NCBI RefSeq assembly: GCF_042683405.1
Contig: NZ_JBHUJS010000014.1
Coordinates: 124,001-188,000, forward strand
Source of the DNA: Telluria sp042683405
GTDB taxonomy: Bacteria > Pseudomonadota > Gammaproteobacteria > Burkholderiales > Burkholderiaceae_D
Direction of reading: 5' to 3'
DNA: 64,000 nt
Within the stretch, counting starts at the first letter, position 1. Each line of letters begins with the position of its first letter. Under the pieces are notes generated by a model that worked only from the letters and a program-made list of their open reading frames with translations, had not been told where the DNA came from and made no database searches. Below are positions 38,122 to 46,017 of the stretch, one piece after another. Made by a program: the position numbers and the translations under genes.

Positions 38122-38150
38122 AAACGGACGGCTCACCCCGTCCGTTTTTC
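38122..38150 (+). terminator. Rho-independent terminator of the S46 peptidase gene
   Basis: AAACGGACGG, loop CTCACC, and CCGTCCG followed by TTTTT form an eight-pair GC-rich hairpin with a U-tract, a few bases after the stop codon at 38117. Confidence 0.85.
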
Positions 38151-38154
38151 CTTT

Positions 38155-38235
38155 CGGGGTCAGGCATGTCCGAACCCCAAACCGGAATTTTTACCCCCGC
38201 CGGGGTCAGGCACCGAATTAGGAATTTTCCGACGC
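38155..38235. repeat. GGGGTCAGGCA direct repeats
   Basis: Two copies of CGGGGTCAGGCA (near 38155 and 38202) are separated by about 45 bases, each followed by a purine-rich GGAATTTT phrase. They resemble the GGGG..CCCC intergenic repeat family but are not palindromic to the same degree. No gene is supported in the 38118-38366 gap. Confidence 0.5.
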
Positions 38236-38366
38236 CATTCTGCGGATATTGGTTCCTACATCGGGTTGGCGCTGTTTTGGGGAGTTTCCCGACAGGTGTT
38301 TTCGGATTGCTTACCGATACACCGGGGCAAGCACGCGCTGCCTGTTGCTTTTGAATTGTTGACTTG

Positions 38367-38951
38367 ATGAACGAAGCGATCACACTGTTTGGCCTGCCGA
38401 CCACGCCGATGGAGCTGCTGTCCTTTGCGCTGGCGGTAATCACGGTGCTCCTGACGATCCGCCAGAATCACTGGGCGTGGCTGTTCACTATCGTCTCTTC
38501 CGCCACCTACGCGGTGGTTTTCTACAACGCCAAGCTGTACGGCGACATGTCGCTGCAGTTCATGTTCATCGGCGCGGCCTTCTGGGGCTGGTACCAGTGG
38601 CTGCGCGGCGGTGCAGACCATGGGGAGCTGAAAGTCTCGCGCCTGTCGCGAAAGGGGATCGCCTCTTCGGCCGTCGCGTGGCTGGTGCTGTTCGGGGCCG
38701 TGGCGATGCTGCTGTCGCGCTTCACCGACACCGACGTCGCCTACCCCGACGCCTTCCTCACCGCCGGCAGCCTGGTCGGCCAGGTCCTGCTGGCGCGGAA
38801 AAAGCTGGAGAACTGGGTGGTCTGGATCATCGTCGACATCCTGTATGTCGGCCTTTACGTGTATAAGGACCTGATGTTCACCGCGATCCTGTATGCGATA
38901 TTCATCGCCCTTGCAGCGCAGGGCCTGCGCGTGTGGAGGCGCGCGCTGTGA
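38367..38951 (+). CDS. pnuC: Nicotinamide riboside/mononucleotide transporter PnuC
   Basis: This 194-residue membrane protein has about seven hydrophobic segments and PnuC signatures: the TIRQNHWAWLFTIVSSATYA segment near residues 31-50, FWGWYQWLRGG, and NWVVWIIVDILYVGLYVYK near the C-terminus. PnuC proteins facilitate uptake of nicotinamide riboside, trapped by phosphorylation. The coupled downstream gene encodes a NadR-like kinase, which supports this function. ATG 38367 is used; a TTG just before it is less likely. Confidence 0.93.
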   Translation: MNEAITLFGLPTTPMELLSFALAVITVLLTIRQNHWAWLFTIVSSATYAVVFYNAKLYGDMSLQFMFIGAAFWGWYQWLRGGADHGELKVSRLSRKGIASSAVAWLVLFGAVAMLLSRFTDTDVAYPDAFLTAGSLVGQVLLARKKLENWVVWIIVDILYVGLYVYKDLMFTAILYAIFIALAAQGLRVWRRAL

Positions 38952-39505
38952 CCGTCGCCCGCATCGCCATCCTGGGCGCCGAGTCGTCCGGCAAGTCGAC
39001 GCTGGCTGCCGCGCTGGCCGAACGTTACGACACGCTGTGGGTGCCCGAGTACCTGCGCGAGTTCGTGGATACGCGCCAGCGCGTGCCGTTCGAGGCGGAC
39101 CAGGTACTGATCGCGCGCACGCAACTGGCGCGCGAAGATGAAGCGGCAGCGCGCGCGTCGCATCTGCTGTTCTGCGATACCACGCCGTTCATGACTGCGC
39201 TGTACAGCCGCTTCTACTGGCACCGCGTGGATGAGGAGCTGGCGCGGCTGGCGGCGCGCCACGCGTATGCGGCCACGTTTGTCGCCGCGCCGGATACGCC
39301 GTGGGAGGCGGACGGACTGCAGCGCGAGTCGGCGGAGATCCGCGATTACGTGCATGGGCAGGTGATCGGTGCGCTGGAGGCGCGCGGGATTGCGTACACG
39401 CTGCTGGAGGGCAGTGTGGATGCGAGGGTGGAGCGCGCGGCCCAGGTGTTGGCGCAGCTGGAGCTGCATGAGCGGCGCAGCGGCGAGGACCGGCGCAAGA
39501 AATAG
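38948..39505 (+). CDS. NadR-like nicotinamide riboside kinase (P-loop ATPase)
   Basis: This 185-residue protein begins at a GTG overlapping the pnuC stop codon (GTGA), with GGAGG eight bases upstream. The Walker A motif GAESSGKST lies at residues 9-17, followed by WVPEYLREFVD and CDTTPFMTALYSRFYW, which match the C-terminal ribosylnicotinamide kinase domain of NadR. It lacks the helix-turn-helix and adenylyltransferase domains of full NadR. It should phosphorylate imported NR to NMN. The basic C-terminus (RRSGEDRRKK) is unusual but not diagnostic. Confidence 0.9.
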   Translation: MTVARIAILGAESSGKSTLAAALAERYDTLWVPEYLREFVDTRQRVPFEADQVLIARTQLAREDEAAARASHLLFCDTTPFMTALYSRFYWHRVDEELARLAARHAYAATFVAAPDTPWEADGLQRESAEIRDYVHGQVIGALEARGIAYTLLEGSVDARVERAAQVLAQLELHERRSGEDRRKK

Positions 39506-39564
39506 AGCCTGACCGAGGCCAGGAAACCGGGAAGCACCCGGACATGACAATAAGTGGGAGAGCG

Positions 39565-40260
39565 ATGGAGACAGCAGTAAACCTGTGGCCGCTGGTCGGC
39601 GTAGCCGTGATCGCAGCCGGCTTCCTGATGCGCGCCAACCCGATGCTCGTGGTGATTGCGGCCTGCGCCGCCACCGGGCTCGCGGCGGCCATGCCGCCGG
39701 TGGCGATCCTGGAGTCGCTCGGCGCCGCGTTCATCAAGACGCGCAACCTGCCGCTGATCGTGCTGCTGCCGCTCGCTGCCATCGGCCTGCTGGAGCGCTT
39801 CGGCCTGAAAGAACACGCGCAGGCGACCGTGGCCAAAATCCGCGCCGCCACCACCTCGCGCCTGCTGATCGTCTACCTTGCCGTGCGCGAGATCTCCGCC
39901 GCCGGCGGCCTCACTTCGCTCGGCGGCCACCCGACCATGGTGCGCCCGCTGGTCGCGCCGATGGCCGAAGCCGCGGCCGAGCGCGACCATCCCAAGCTGT
40001 CCGACAAGCTGCGCTACCGCATCCGCGCCATGGTCGCCGCTACCGACAACGTTGGCCTGTTCTATGGCGAAGACGTCTTCGTCGCATTCGGCGCGGTGGT
40101 GCTCATGCACACGTTCATGGTGGCCGAAGGGGTGCAGGTCGAACCGCTGCACATCGCGCTGTGGGGCGTACCGACCGCGATTTGCGCATTCTTCATCCAC
40201 GCGTGGCGGCTGCACCTGCTGGGTGCCCAGATCGCGCGCGAAGCGAAGGAAAGCGCATGA
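39565..40260 (+). CDS. DUF969 membrane protein
   Basis: With the start at ATG 39565, preceded by GGGAG, this is a 231-residue polytopic membrane protein. An ATG 21 bases upstream is also in frame. Recognisable phrases are LWPLVGVAVIAAGFLMRANP, REISAAGGLTSLGGHPTMVR and VAATDNVGLFYGEDVFVAFG, which match DUF969. The stop overlaps the DUF979 start. DUF969 and DUF979 appear to be partner subunits, and the pcp gene next door suggests they move 5-oxoproline (pyroglutamate). Confidence 0.88.
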   Translation: METAVNLWPLVGVAVIAAGFLMRANPMLVVIAACAATGLAAAMPPVAILESLGAAFIKTRNLPLIVLLPLAAIGLLERFGLKEHAQATVAKIRAATTSRLLIVYLAVREISAAGGLTSLGGHPTMVRPLVAPMAEAAAERDHPKLSDKLRYRIRAMVAATDNVGLFYGEDVFVAFGAVVLMHTFMVAEGVQVEPLHIALWGVPTAICAFFIHAWRLHLLGAQIAREAKESA

Positions 40261-41210
40261 TCAAGCTCGACTACTTTTACCTGGTGCTGGGCGCGATGCT
40301 GCTGATCGTCGCCGCGATGACGGCCACCGACAAGTCGAACCCCAAGCGCTACACCACCGCACTGTTCTGGGCCATGTACGCCGCCATCTACCTCGCGGGC
40401 GAAGCCATGCCGCACGTGATCGCGGGCGCGATCATGGTGGCGATGGCGCTCGTGGCGGGCTTCGGCGGCGTCAGCCACGGCAAGCCGCAGGTGCCGCCGG
40501 AGCAGGAGCGCCGCGCCAGCGCCGCACGCCTCGGCAACAAGCTGCTGATCCCCGCGCTCACGATCCCCGTGGTCACGCTGATCGGCTCCACCCTGTTCAA
40601 GGATGTGGAATTCGGCGGCATCCCGGTGCTCGAGCAGCAGCACCTCACGCTGGTGAGCCTGGGCTGCGGCGCGCTGCTCGCGGTGATCGGCGCATGCTGG
40701 CTGACCCGCTCGACCCCGCTGCAGGGCATGCGCGAGTCGCGCCGCATGATCGATGCGATCAGCTGGGCCGTCGTGCTGCCGCACCTGCTCGCCGTGCTTG
40801 GCCTGCTGTTCGCGCAGGCCGGCGTGGGCAAGGCAGTCGCGTTCCTTACCACCTCGTACATCCCGATGGAGTCGCAGCTGGTGGCCGTCGCGGTGTACTG
40901 TATCGGCATGGCGCTGTTCACCGTCATCATGGGCAATGGCTTCGCGGCCTTCCCGGTAATGGCTGCAGGTGTCGGGATCCCGGTGCTGATCGGCGTCTTC
41001 GGCGCCAACCCGGCTGTGATAGCGGCGATCGGCATGTTCAGCGCGTATTGCGGTACCCTGATGACGCCGATGGCGGCCAACTTCAATATCATCCCGGCCG
41101 CGCTGCTGGAGCTGCCTGACAAGTACGGCGTGATCAAGGCGCAGATTCCGACCGCGCTGGGCATCCTGGCCGCGAACATCGTGCTGCTCTACTTCCTGAT
41201 GCATCAATGA
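40257..41210 (+). CDS. DUF979 membrane protein
   Basis: This 317-residue protein has about nine hydrophobic segments and matches DUF979: an N-terminal FYLVLGAMLLIVAAM helix, FWAMYAAIYLAGEAMPHVIAG, VIMGNGFAAFPVMAAGVG, and a FSAYCGTLMTPMAANFNIIP segment near the C-terminus. The start overlaps the DUF969 stop (ATGA), and its own stop overlaps the pcp start. Together with DUF969 it probably forms a transport or permease complex. The link to pyroglutamate is inferred from context. Confidence 0.88.
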   Translation: MIKLDYFYLVLGAMLLIVAAMTATDKSNPKRYTTALFWAMYAAIYLAGEAMPHVIAGAIMVAMALVAGFGGVSHGKPQVPPEQERRASAARLGNKLLIPALTIPVVTLIGSTLFKDVEFGGIPVLEQQHLTLVSLGCGALLAVIGACWLTRSTPLQGMRESRRMIDAISWAVVLPHLLAVLGLLFAQAGVGKAVAFLTTSYIPMESQLVAVAVYCIGMALFTVIMGNGFAAFPVMAAGVGIPVLIGVFGANPAVIAAIGMFSAYCGTLMTPMAANFNIIPAALLELPDKYGVIKAQIPTALGILAANIVLLYFLMHQ

Positions 41211-41857
41211 CCATGACGACTACCGTGCTGCTGACCGGCTTCGAGCCATTCAATAACGCCACCGTCAACCCGGCATGGGAGGCCGTGCGCCACCTGGACG
41301 GCTGGCGCGAAGCCGGCTTCGTCGTGCACGGCCGCCAGCTGCCGTGCGTGTTCGGCGAGGCGAACCGCGTGCTGTGCGAAATCATCGACGAGCTGCGGCC
41401 TTCCATCGTCATCGCGGTAGGGCAGGCGGGCGGTCGCGCGGACCTGTCGGTGGAACGGGTTGCGATCAATGTGGACGATGCGCCGATCATGGACAACAGC
41501 ATGCAGCAACTGGTCGATACGCCGGTGGTCGCTGGCGGGCCTGCTGCGTACTTCTCTACGCTGCCGATCAAGGCGATCGTGAAAGCGATGCGGGAGGCGG
41601 GACTGCCTGCATCGGTGTCGCAGACTGCGGGGACCTTCGTGTGCAACCATGTGTTCTATGGGCTGATGCATCACACAGAAGGGAAGGCGATGCGGGCCGG
41701 GTTCATCCACATTCCGTATCTGCCGCTGCAGGCGGCGGCGTTTCCAGGGGCTCCGAGCATGGCGCTGGACGATGTGATGGAAGGGTTGCGGGTGGCGGTG
41801 CGCGTAGCGGTGCAGGGTGGTGCCGACATTGTGGATGCGGGCGGGCGCACGCATTAG
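41207..41857 (+). CDS. pcp: Pyrrolidone-carboxylate peptidase (pyroglutamyl peptidase I)
   Basis: This 216-residue C15 cysteine peptidase removes N-terminal pyroglutamate from peptides. The catalytic triad is visible: Glu83 (LSVERVAINV), Cys146 (GTFVCNHVFYG) and His168 (AGFIHIPYLP), with the substrate loop GFEPFNNATVNPAW at the N-terminus. It is cytoplasmic. The ATG overlaps the stop of DUF979, so it is the third gene of a coupled operon. Length is typical. Confidence 0.95.
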   Translation: MTMTTTVLLTGFEPFNNATVNPAWEAVRHLDGWREAGFVVHGRQLPCVFGEANRVLCEIIDELRPSIVIAVGQAGGRADLSVERVAINVDDAPIMDNSMQQLVDTPVVAGGPAAYFSTLPIKAIVKAMREAGLPASVSQTAGTFVCNHVFYGLMHHTEGKAMRAGFIHIPYLPLQAAAFPGAPSMALDDVMEGLRVAVRVAVQGGADIVDAGGRTH

Positions 41858-41904
41858 CATACAGGCCCCGTTCCCGGGCTGGGCGGGACGGCGGCTAAAG
41901 ATCA

Positions 41905-41933
41905 GGGGACGGACCCCGGTGGGGACCGTCCCC
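41905..41933. repeat. GGGGACGGACCCC hairpin between convergent genes
   Basis: GGGGACGGACCCC, GGT, and GGGGACCGTCCCC form a strong inverted repeat in the 87-base gap between the converging pcp and TonB-receptor genes. It could act as a bidirectional transcript end. It belongs to the same palindrome family as 5591, 35808 and 59800. Confidence 0.75.
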
Positions 41934-41944
41934 GCCCCCCCTGT

Positions 41945-44083
41945 TTAGAAGTCGTACTGCGCGGAGACCCTGAAGACGCGCGGTGCGCCCGGCAGCAGGT
42001 AGCCGCCCAGCGCCGGCGTCACGTCGCGCCAGTAGAACTTGTCGAACACATTGTCCACGTTGGCTCGCAGCGTCAGGTTGCCGCCGCCGGCGCGCGTGGT
42101 GTACGACGCGCCCAGGTTGAACACGTGGTACTTCGGCACGAAGGTCAGGTTCTCCTTGTCGAAGGCCTTCTTGCCGGAGAACTGCCAGGCGCCGTTCACC
42201 TTCAGGCCCTGCACCTGCGGCACCGAATACTCCAGCCATGCGCTCGACTTGAACTGCGGGACGTTGGTCGCGCGCTTGCCGTCGATGGCCGGGTCGCCCG
42301 TGCCTTCCTGGCGCGTCTGCAGCGCCGTCGCCGACGCGCCGTAGCGCAGGTTCAGCGACAGGCGGCCGCTGGCGGCCAGTTCGATGCCACGGTGGGTCTG
42401 GTCGCCATTGCGCACATAGAAGTTGTCGGCGTCGGTGTACTCGAGTCCTTTGCGGATCTGGAACAGCGTGACCGAACCATTCAGGATGTCGCTCACCGAT
42501 GCCTTGGCGCCGATCTCCACCTGGTGCGAACGGCTAGGCGGCAGCGGCAGGCCCGGATTTTCGGTCTCCATCGGCGCGTAGCCGCCATGCTCCATGCCGT
42601 GCGCGACGGAGCCGTACACCGACCACAGGCCGGACGGTGCGTACACCAGCGCGACGTTCGGCAGCGTGAAGCTCTCATCGACGCCGTTGCGCTTGACCGA
42701 CACATGGCGCAGGCCGGCGTGCAGCGTGTACGCGTCGCCCAGGCTGACGATGTCCTGCACGAAGACCGCGCGTTCGCGCTCCGTGTTCTGCTCGCGCACC
42801 GTGTCCCAGTCGAAGGTCAGGCCCGACGGCGGCACGATCACGTTCTTGTAGATGTTGGAGACGCCAGCGAATTCGTACACGTAGTCGCCAAACACGTCGT
42901 GGCGCTCGTAGAAGGAAGCGCCCGCCGTCAGCTGGTGCGCCACCGCGCCGGTCGCGAATTTGCCCTGCACGATCGCCTGCGCGCCCGCCGGGGTCTTCTT
43001 CTCGCCCAGGCTCTGGTAGTCGTACACGTCATAGTCGCCGTTGGAGCAGTAGCCCGGCCACAGGAACTCCTGGCTGCAGCCATACGGGAAGGCGGTGTAG
43101 TCGTCGCGCTTGAACCAATGCTTGTTGGCCGCCAGCGACATGTTCCATGCGTCGTTGAAGCGGTACTCGAAGCGCAGGCCGAGGTTGGTGCTGTCGGTGT
43201 CCACCGGCTTGGTCCAGGGCTGGTCGTTCAGCAGCGTCTTCGGCGACACGTTCGCCGGCAGAGCGACATTGCCGATCAGCTGGTAACCCGGCGCGGTGAC
43301 CTGCGACTTGTGCTGGTAGTCCATGTCCAGTTGCAGCAGGGCCTGCGGCGACATCTGCCAGTCGAACGCCGCGGAGAAGAACTGGCGCTCGCCATCGGCG
43401 CCCTTGACGTAGGAGCGCAGGCGCTCGCCGGCCGCGTTGATGCGGTAGCCGAAGCGCGAATCGGTAAAGCGTCCGCCCGCGTCGACCGCGCCGTACAGCG
43501 TGCCGCGCTCGCTCGCGCCGACCGTGGCGGACAGCAGAGGCGACTGGGTGGGACGCTTGACGACGTAGTTGACGATGCCGCCCGGCGAAGCGACGCCTGC
43601 CTGCAGGCCGGCGAGGCCCTTCAGCACCTCCAGCCGCTCCTTGTTCTCGAGCGGGATCTGGGTGTCGGCCGGGATGGCGATGCCGTCCTTGCGGTAGCTC
43701 GATGCGTTATCGAGGGCGAAGCCGCGGATCGAGAACTGTTCTGCGTAGCCGACCGCGTTGTACGAGTCGGAAATGCTGGCGTCGAGCTTGACCGCGTCGG
43801 TGGTGTTGCGGATGCCCAGGTCGTCCATCAACGCGCGATCGATGACCATGATGGAGGAGGGCGTCTTGACCAGCGGCTGCTCGGAGAAGCCGCCGACGGT
43901 GGCGTGCTTGGTGGTGTGCACCCGCTGTGCGGTAATGACGACTTCTTGCGCGGTTTGCGTTGCCGCGGCTTGCGCGGCGGGCACCGCCGGTGCAGGGGAT
44001 TCATCGGCTGCAAATGCGGGGGCGACAAACGCTTGCGTCAGCGCCAGTGCCAGCGCTGTGTACTTCAGGGATTGATTGGGCAT
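41945..44083 (-). CDS. TonB-dependent outer-membrane receptor, probably for thiamine or a precursor
   Basis: This 712-residue protein has a signal peptide (cleavage near AFAAD, residue 26), a plug domain with EVVITAQRV (possible TonB box region), SIRGFALDNASSYRKDG and GVASPGGIVNYVVKRPT, then a 22-strand type barrel ending in a terminal aromatic (SAQYDF). By sequence it belongs to the FhuA/FpvA 'siderophore receptor' branch. Its leader, however, carries a thiamine pyrophosphate riboswitch (44148-44240), so thiamine or a thiamine precursor is a better guess for the ligand. No siderophore genes are nearby. Confidence 0.9.
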   Translation of the reverse strand: MPNQSLKYTALALALTQAFVAPAFAADESPAPAVPAAQAAATQTAQEVVITAQRVHTTKHATVGGFSEQPLVKTPSSIMVIDRALMDDLGIRNTTDAVKLDASISDSYNAVGYAEQFSIRGFALDNASSYRKDGIAIPADTQIPLENKERLEVLKGLAGLQAGVASPGGIVNYVVKRPTQSPLLSATVGASERGTLYGAVDAGGRFTDSRFGYRINAAGERLRSYVKGADGERQFFSAAFDWQMSPQALLQLDMDYQHKSQVTAPGYQLIGNVALPANVSPKTLLNDQPWTKPVDTDSTNLGLRFEYRFNDAWNMSLAANKHWFKRDDYTAFPYGCSQEFLWPGYCSNGDYDVYDYQSLGEKKTPAGAQAIVQGKFATGAVAHQLTAGASFYERHDVFGDYVYEFAGVSNIYKNVIVPPSGLTFDWDTVREQNTERERAVFVQDIVSLGDAYTLHAGLRHVSVKRNGVDESFTLPNVALVYAPSGLWSVYGSVAHGMEHGGYAPMETENPGLPLPPSRSHQVEIGAKASVSDILNGSVTLFQIRKGLEYTDADNFYVRNGDQTHRGIELAASGRLSLNLRYGASATALQTRQEGTGDPAIDGKRATNVPQFKSSAWLEYSVPQVQGLKVNGAWQFSGKKAFDKENLTFVPKYHVFNLGASYTTRAGGGNLTLRANVDNVFDKFYWRDVTPALGGYLLPGAPRVFRVSAQYDF

Positions 44084-44147
44084 GTTGTTAGCTCGTTGTT
44101 ATAAAAACCTGAGCCAACGCGGGAGCATTCAAAGGTGGGAGAACAGC

Positions 44148-44240
44148 TTTGCGCTTTCCTTCGCTGGCATTATCCAGATCAGGTACGAAGGGTATTTCTC
44201 ACCCGGACGGTAAATGTCCAGGACCCCTAGCGAACGCGCA
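44148..44240 (-). promoter_or_regulatory. Thiamine pyrophosphate (TPP/THI-box) riboswitch
   Basis: On the minus strand the sequence reads GCTAGGGGTCC, a variable stem (TGGACATTTACCGTCC), GGGTGAGAAATACCC, and then ACCTGATCTGGATAATGCC and AGCGAAGG. These are the conserved segments of the TPP aptamer: the P1/P2 strand, CTGAGA-type loop (here GTGAGA) with ACCC, and the pyrophosphate-sensing arm. It lies about 65 bases upstream of the TonB-dependent receptor start and on the same strand. Expression of the receptor should therefore fall when TPP is abundant. The expression platform was not resolved. Confidence 0.9.
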
Positions 44241-44284
44241 TGATACACCAAGCGGCTGGTGTAGTGGAAGTTTGTCATCTCGCG

Positions 44285-44340
44285 GCGGGAAGTCCGGAGA
44301 CAGTCCCGCAGCCGCTGAGTTGGCAGGCAGTCCCCTGGCC
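44285..44340. repeat. Degenerate GGGACAGTCCC-type palindromes
   Basis: Two imperfect inverted repeats (CGGGAAGTCCGGAGACAGTCCCG and GGCAGGCAGTCCCCTGGCC) sit between the riboswitch and the SRPBCC gene. They look like eroded members of the GGGGAC..GTCCCC family. Confidence 0.45.
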
Positions 44341-44342
44341 GG

Positions 44343-44882
44343 CTAGCGCGTGGTGCGGTTTTCGGCCAGCGCCTTGATCCTGGCGAGGCCTTTTTCGAAG
44401 TCGGGACCGATCATGCTGTCCATGCTGACGAACACGCTCATGATCTTGGAAATGAATGGCATCGGGCCGCTCATCTGCCAGATGACCTTGGTGCTGTCGC
44501 CGCGCGGCTCGAACATGAAGCGGGTCTGGTTGGCCGATTCGAACGGGCGCACGAAATCGAGCTGGATGGCGATGTCGCGCGGGGGCGACATGCCGACGAT
44601 TTCCATGCGGCCTGCGCCCACCTGGTCGTTGCCGTCCCACGCGTACACGGAGCCGACACCCGACTCCGCGCCGCTGTAGGTGCGCCGCATCGTTGGGTCC
44701 AGGCCTTCCCACGGCGACCATGAGGTCCAGTTGCGGAAGTCAGCCACCAGCGGGTGGATGGTTTCCGGCGGTGCCTGGATCTCGATGTGGCGGGTGACCG
44801 TGAACGTATCGGGCTTGGCAGCGGCCAGGCCGAGGATGAGGGCAATTGCTGCGAGCAGGACGACACCGACAGTCTTTAACAT
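44343..44882 (-). CDS. SRPBCC-family (polyketide cyclase/dehydrase-like) protein
   Basis: This 179-residue protein starts with a membrane anchor or signal segment (TVGVVLLAAIALILGLAAA). The START/SRPBCC fold follows, recognised from VTRHIEIQAPPETIHPLVADF, WTSWSPWEGLDPTMRRTY and the long C-terminal helix MIGPDFEKGLARIKALAE. Such proteins bind hydrophobic ligands, but the function here is unknown. The gene is monocistronic on the minus strand. Confidence 0.85.
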   Translation of the reverse strand: MLKTVGVVLLAAIALILGLAAAKPDTFTVTRHIEIQAPPETIHPLVADFRNWTSWSPWEGLDPTMRRTYSGAESGVGSVYAWDGNDQVGAGRMEIVGMSPPRDIAIQLDFVRPFESANQTRFMFEPRGDSTKVIWQMSGPMPFISKIMSVFVSMDSMIGPDFEKGLARIKALAENRTTR

Positions 44883-44997
44883 TTTTGTCTCCGGTGAAAC
44901 TGACTTGAAAGCTTAGAGCCTGGCTGGACGATTTGGTTCAATGCCGTTCGGGTGCGCGGGAGCCCATGCTGAGTTTGCCAAGGGAAAGCCGGCTCAG

Positions 44998-45028
44998 TAT
45001 GGATCCCGGCCTGCGCCGGGATGACATT
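44998..45028. repeat. REP-like palindrome (GGATCCCGGCC..GGGATGAC)
   Basis: ATCCCGGCCTGCGCCGGGAT is a near-perfect inverted repeat in the gap before the dehydratase gene. Read on the minus strand it encodes the phrase NVIPAQAGIH, a well-known signature of dispersed intergenic palindromes in proteobacteria. Confidence 0.7.
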
Positions 45029-45041
45029 GGTGGTGACGGTG

Positions 45042-45998
45042 CTACGAGACGAAGCGGGCGAAGCTGGCCAGGTCGACGTTGCCGCCACTGATGACGACGC
45101 CGACGCGCTTGCCCTCGACCGGCACGGCGCCCAGCATGGCCGCCGCCGCCGCAAGGCAGCCGGTCGGCTCCACCACCATCTTCATCCGTTCTGCGAAGAA
45201 GCGCATGGTCTGCACCAGCTGCTCGTCCGGCACCGTGACGATGTCGTCGACCAGCCTGCGGATCACATTGAAGTTGTGCTGGCCGAGGTGCGTGGTCGCC
45301 GCCCCATCGGCGATGGTCTTGGGCGCGGCGATGGTGACGATCTCGCCACGACGCAGCGATTGCTGCCCGTCGTTGCCCGCTTCAGGTTCCACGCCGATCA
45401 CGCGGCAGTCCGGCGACAGTGCGCGCGCCGACAGCGCGCTGCCCGCGAGCAGGCCGCCGCCGCCCAGCGGCACCAGCAGCACGTCGAGCGGCCCAGTGTC
45501 TTCGAACAGCTCCCTGGCCGCCGTGCCCTGGCCAGCGATCACGTGCGGATGGTCGTACGGCGGGATCAGCGTCATGCCGCGCTCGGCGGCGAGGCGCCGG
45601 GCGATTTCTTCGCGGTCTTCGGTATAGCGGTCGTAGGTGATGACTTCGCCGCCGTATTCGCGCGTGGCGCGCATCTTCATCGCCGGCGCGTCGAGCGGCA
45701 TGATGATGGCCGAGCGGATGCCCGCCAGCCGTGCCGACAGCGCGATCGCCTGCGCGTGGTTCCCGGACGAGAAGGTGAGCACCCCCGCGCGGCGCTGCTC
45801 TTCGGTGAACTGCGCGATGGCGTTATACGCGCCGCGGAACTTGAAAGCGCCCATGCGCTGGTAGTTCTCGCACTTGAAGAACAGCTGCGCGCCCGCCTGG
45901 CTGTCGGCGGTGCGTGAGGTGAGCACGGGAGTGCGGTGCGCTACGCCTTCGATGCGGCGCGCGGCCAGCTCCACGTCGTGGTAGCCAGGTTCGGTCAT
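45042..45998 (-). CDS. PLP-dependent threonine/serine dehydratase-family enzyme
   Basis: This 318-residue fold-type II PLP enzyme has the Schiff-base Lys53 (GAFKFRGAYNA), the SSGNHAQAIAL substrate loop, and the phosphate-binding GGGGLLAG loop near residue 180. It lacks the C-terminal regulatory domain of biosynthetic IlvA, so it resembles catabolic threonine dehydratase, serine racemase or hydroxyaspartate ammonia-lyase. The ATG at 45998 is preceded by AGAGGA; the longer reading upstream is antisense to the histidine kinase and is rejected. Substrate not resolved. Confidence 0.9.
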   Translation of the reverse strand: MTEPGYHDVELAARRIEGVAHRTPVLTSRTADSQAGAQLFFKCENYQRMGAFKFRGAYNAIAQFTEEQRRAGVLTFSSGNHAQAIALSARLAGIRSAIIMPLDAPAMKMRATREYGGEVITYDRYTEDREEIARRLAAERGMTLIPPYDHPHVIAGQGTAARELFEDTGPLDVLLVPLGGGGLLAGSALSARALSPDCRVIGVEPEAGNDGQQSLRRGEIVTIAAPKTIADGAATTHLGQHNFNVIRRLVDDIVTVPDEQLVQTMRFFAERMKMVVEPTGCLAAAAAMLGAVPVEGKRVGVVISGGNVDLASFARFVS

Positions 45999-46017
45999 GT
46001 GGAATCCTCTTTGATTG

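Noticed and set aside
41945..44083. Plain siderophore-receptor assignment for the TonB-dependent receptor
   Set aside because: Domain similarity alone supports it, but the TPP riboswitch in the leader and the absence of siderophore or Fur-linked genes make a thiamine-type ligand more likely.
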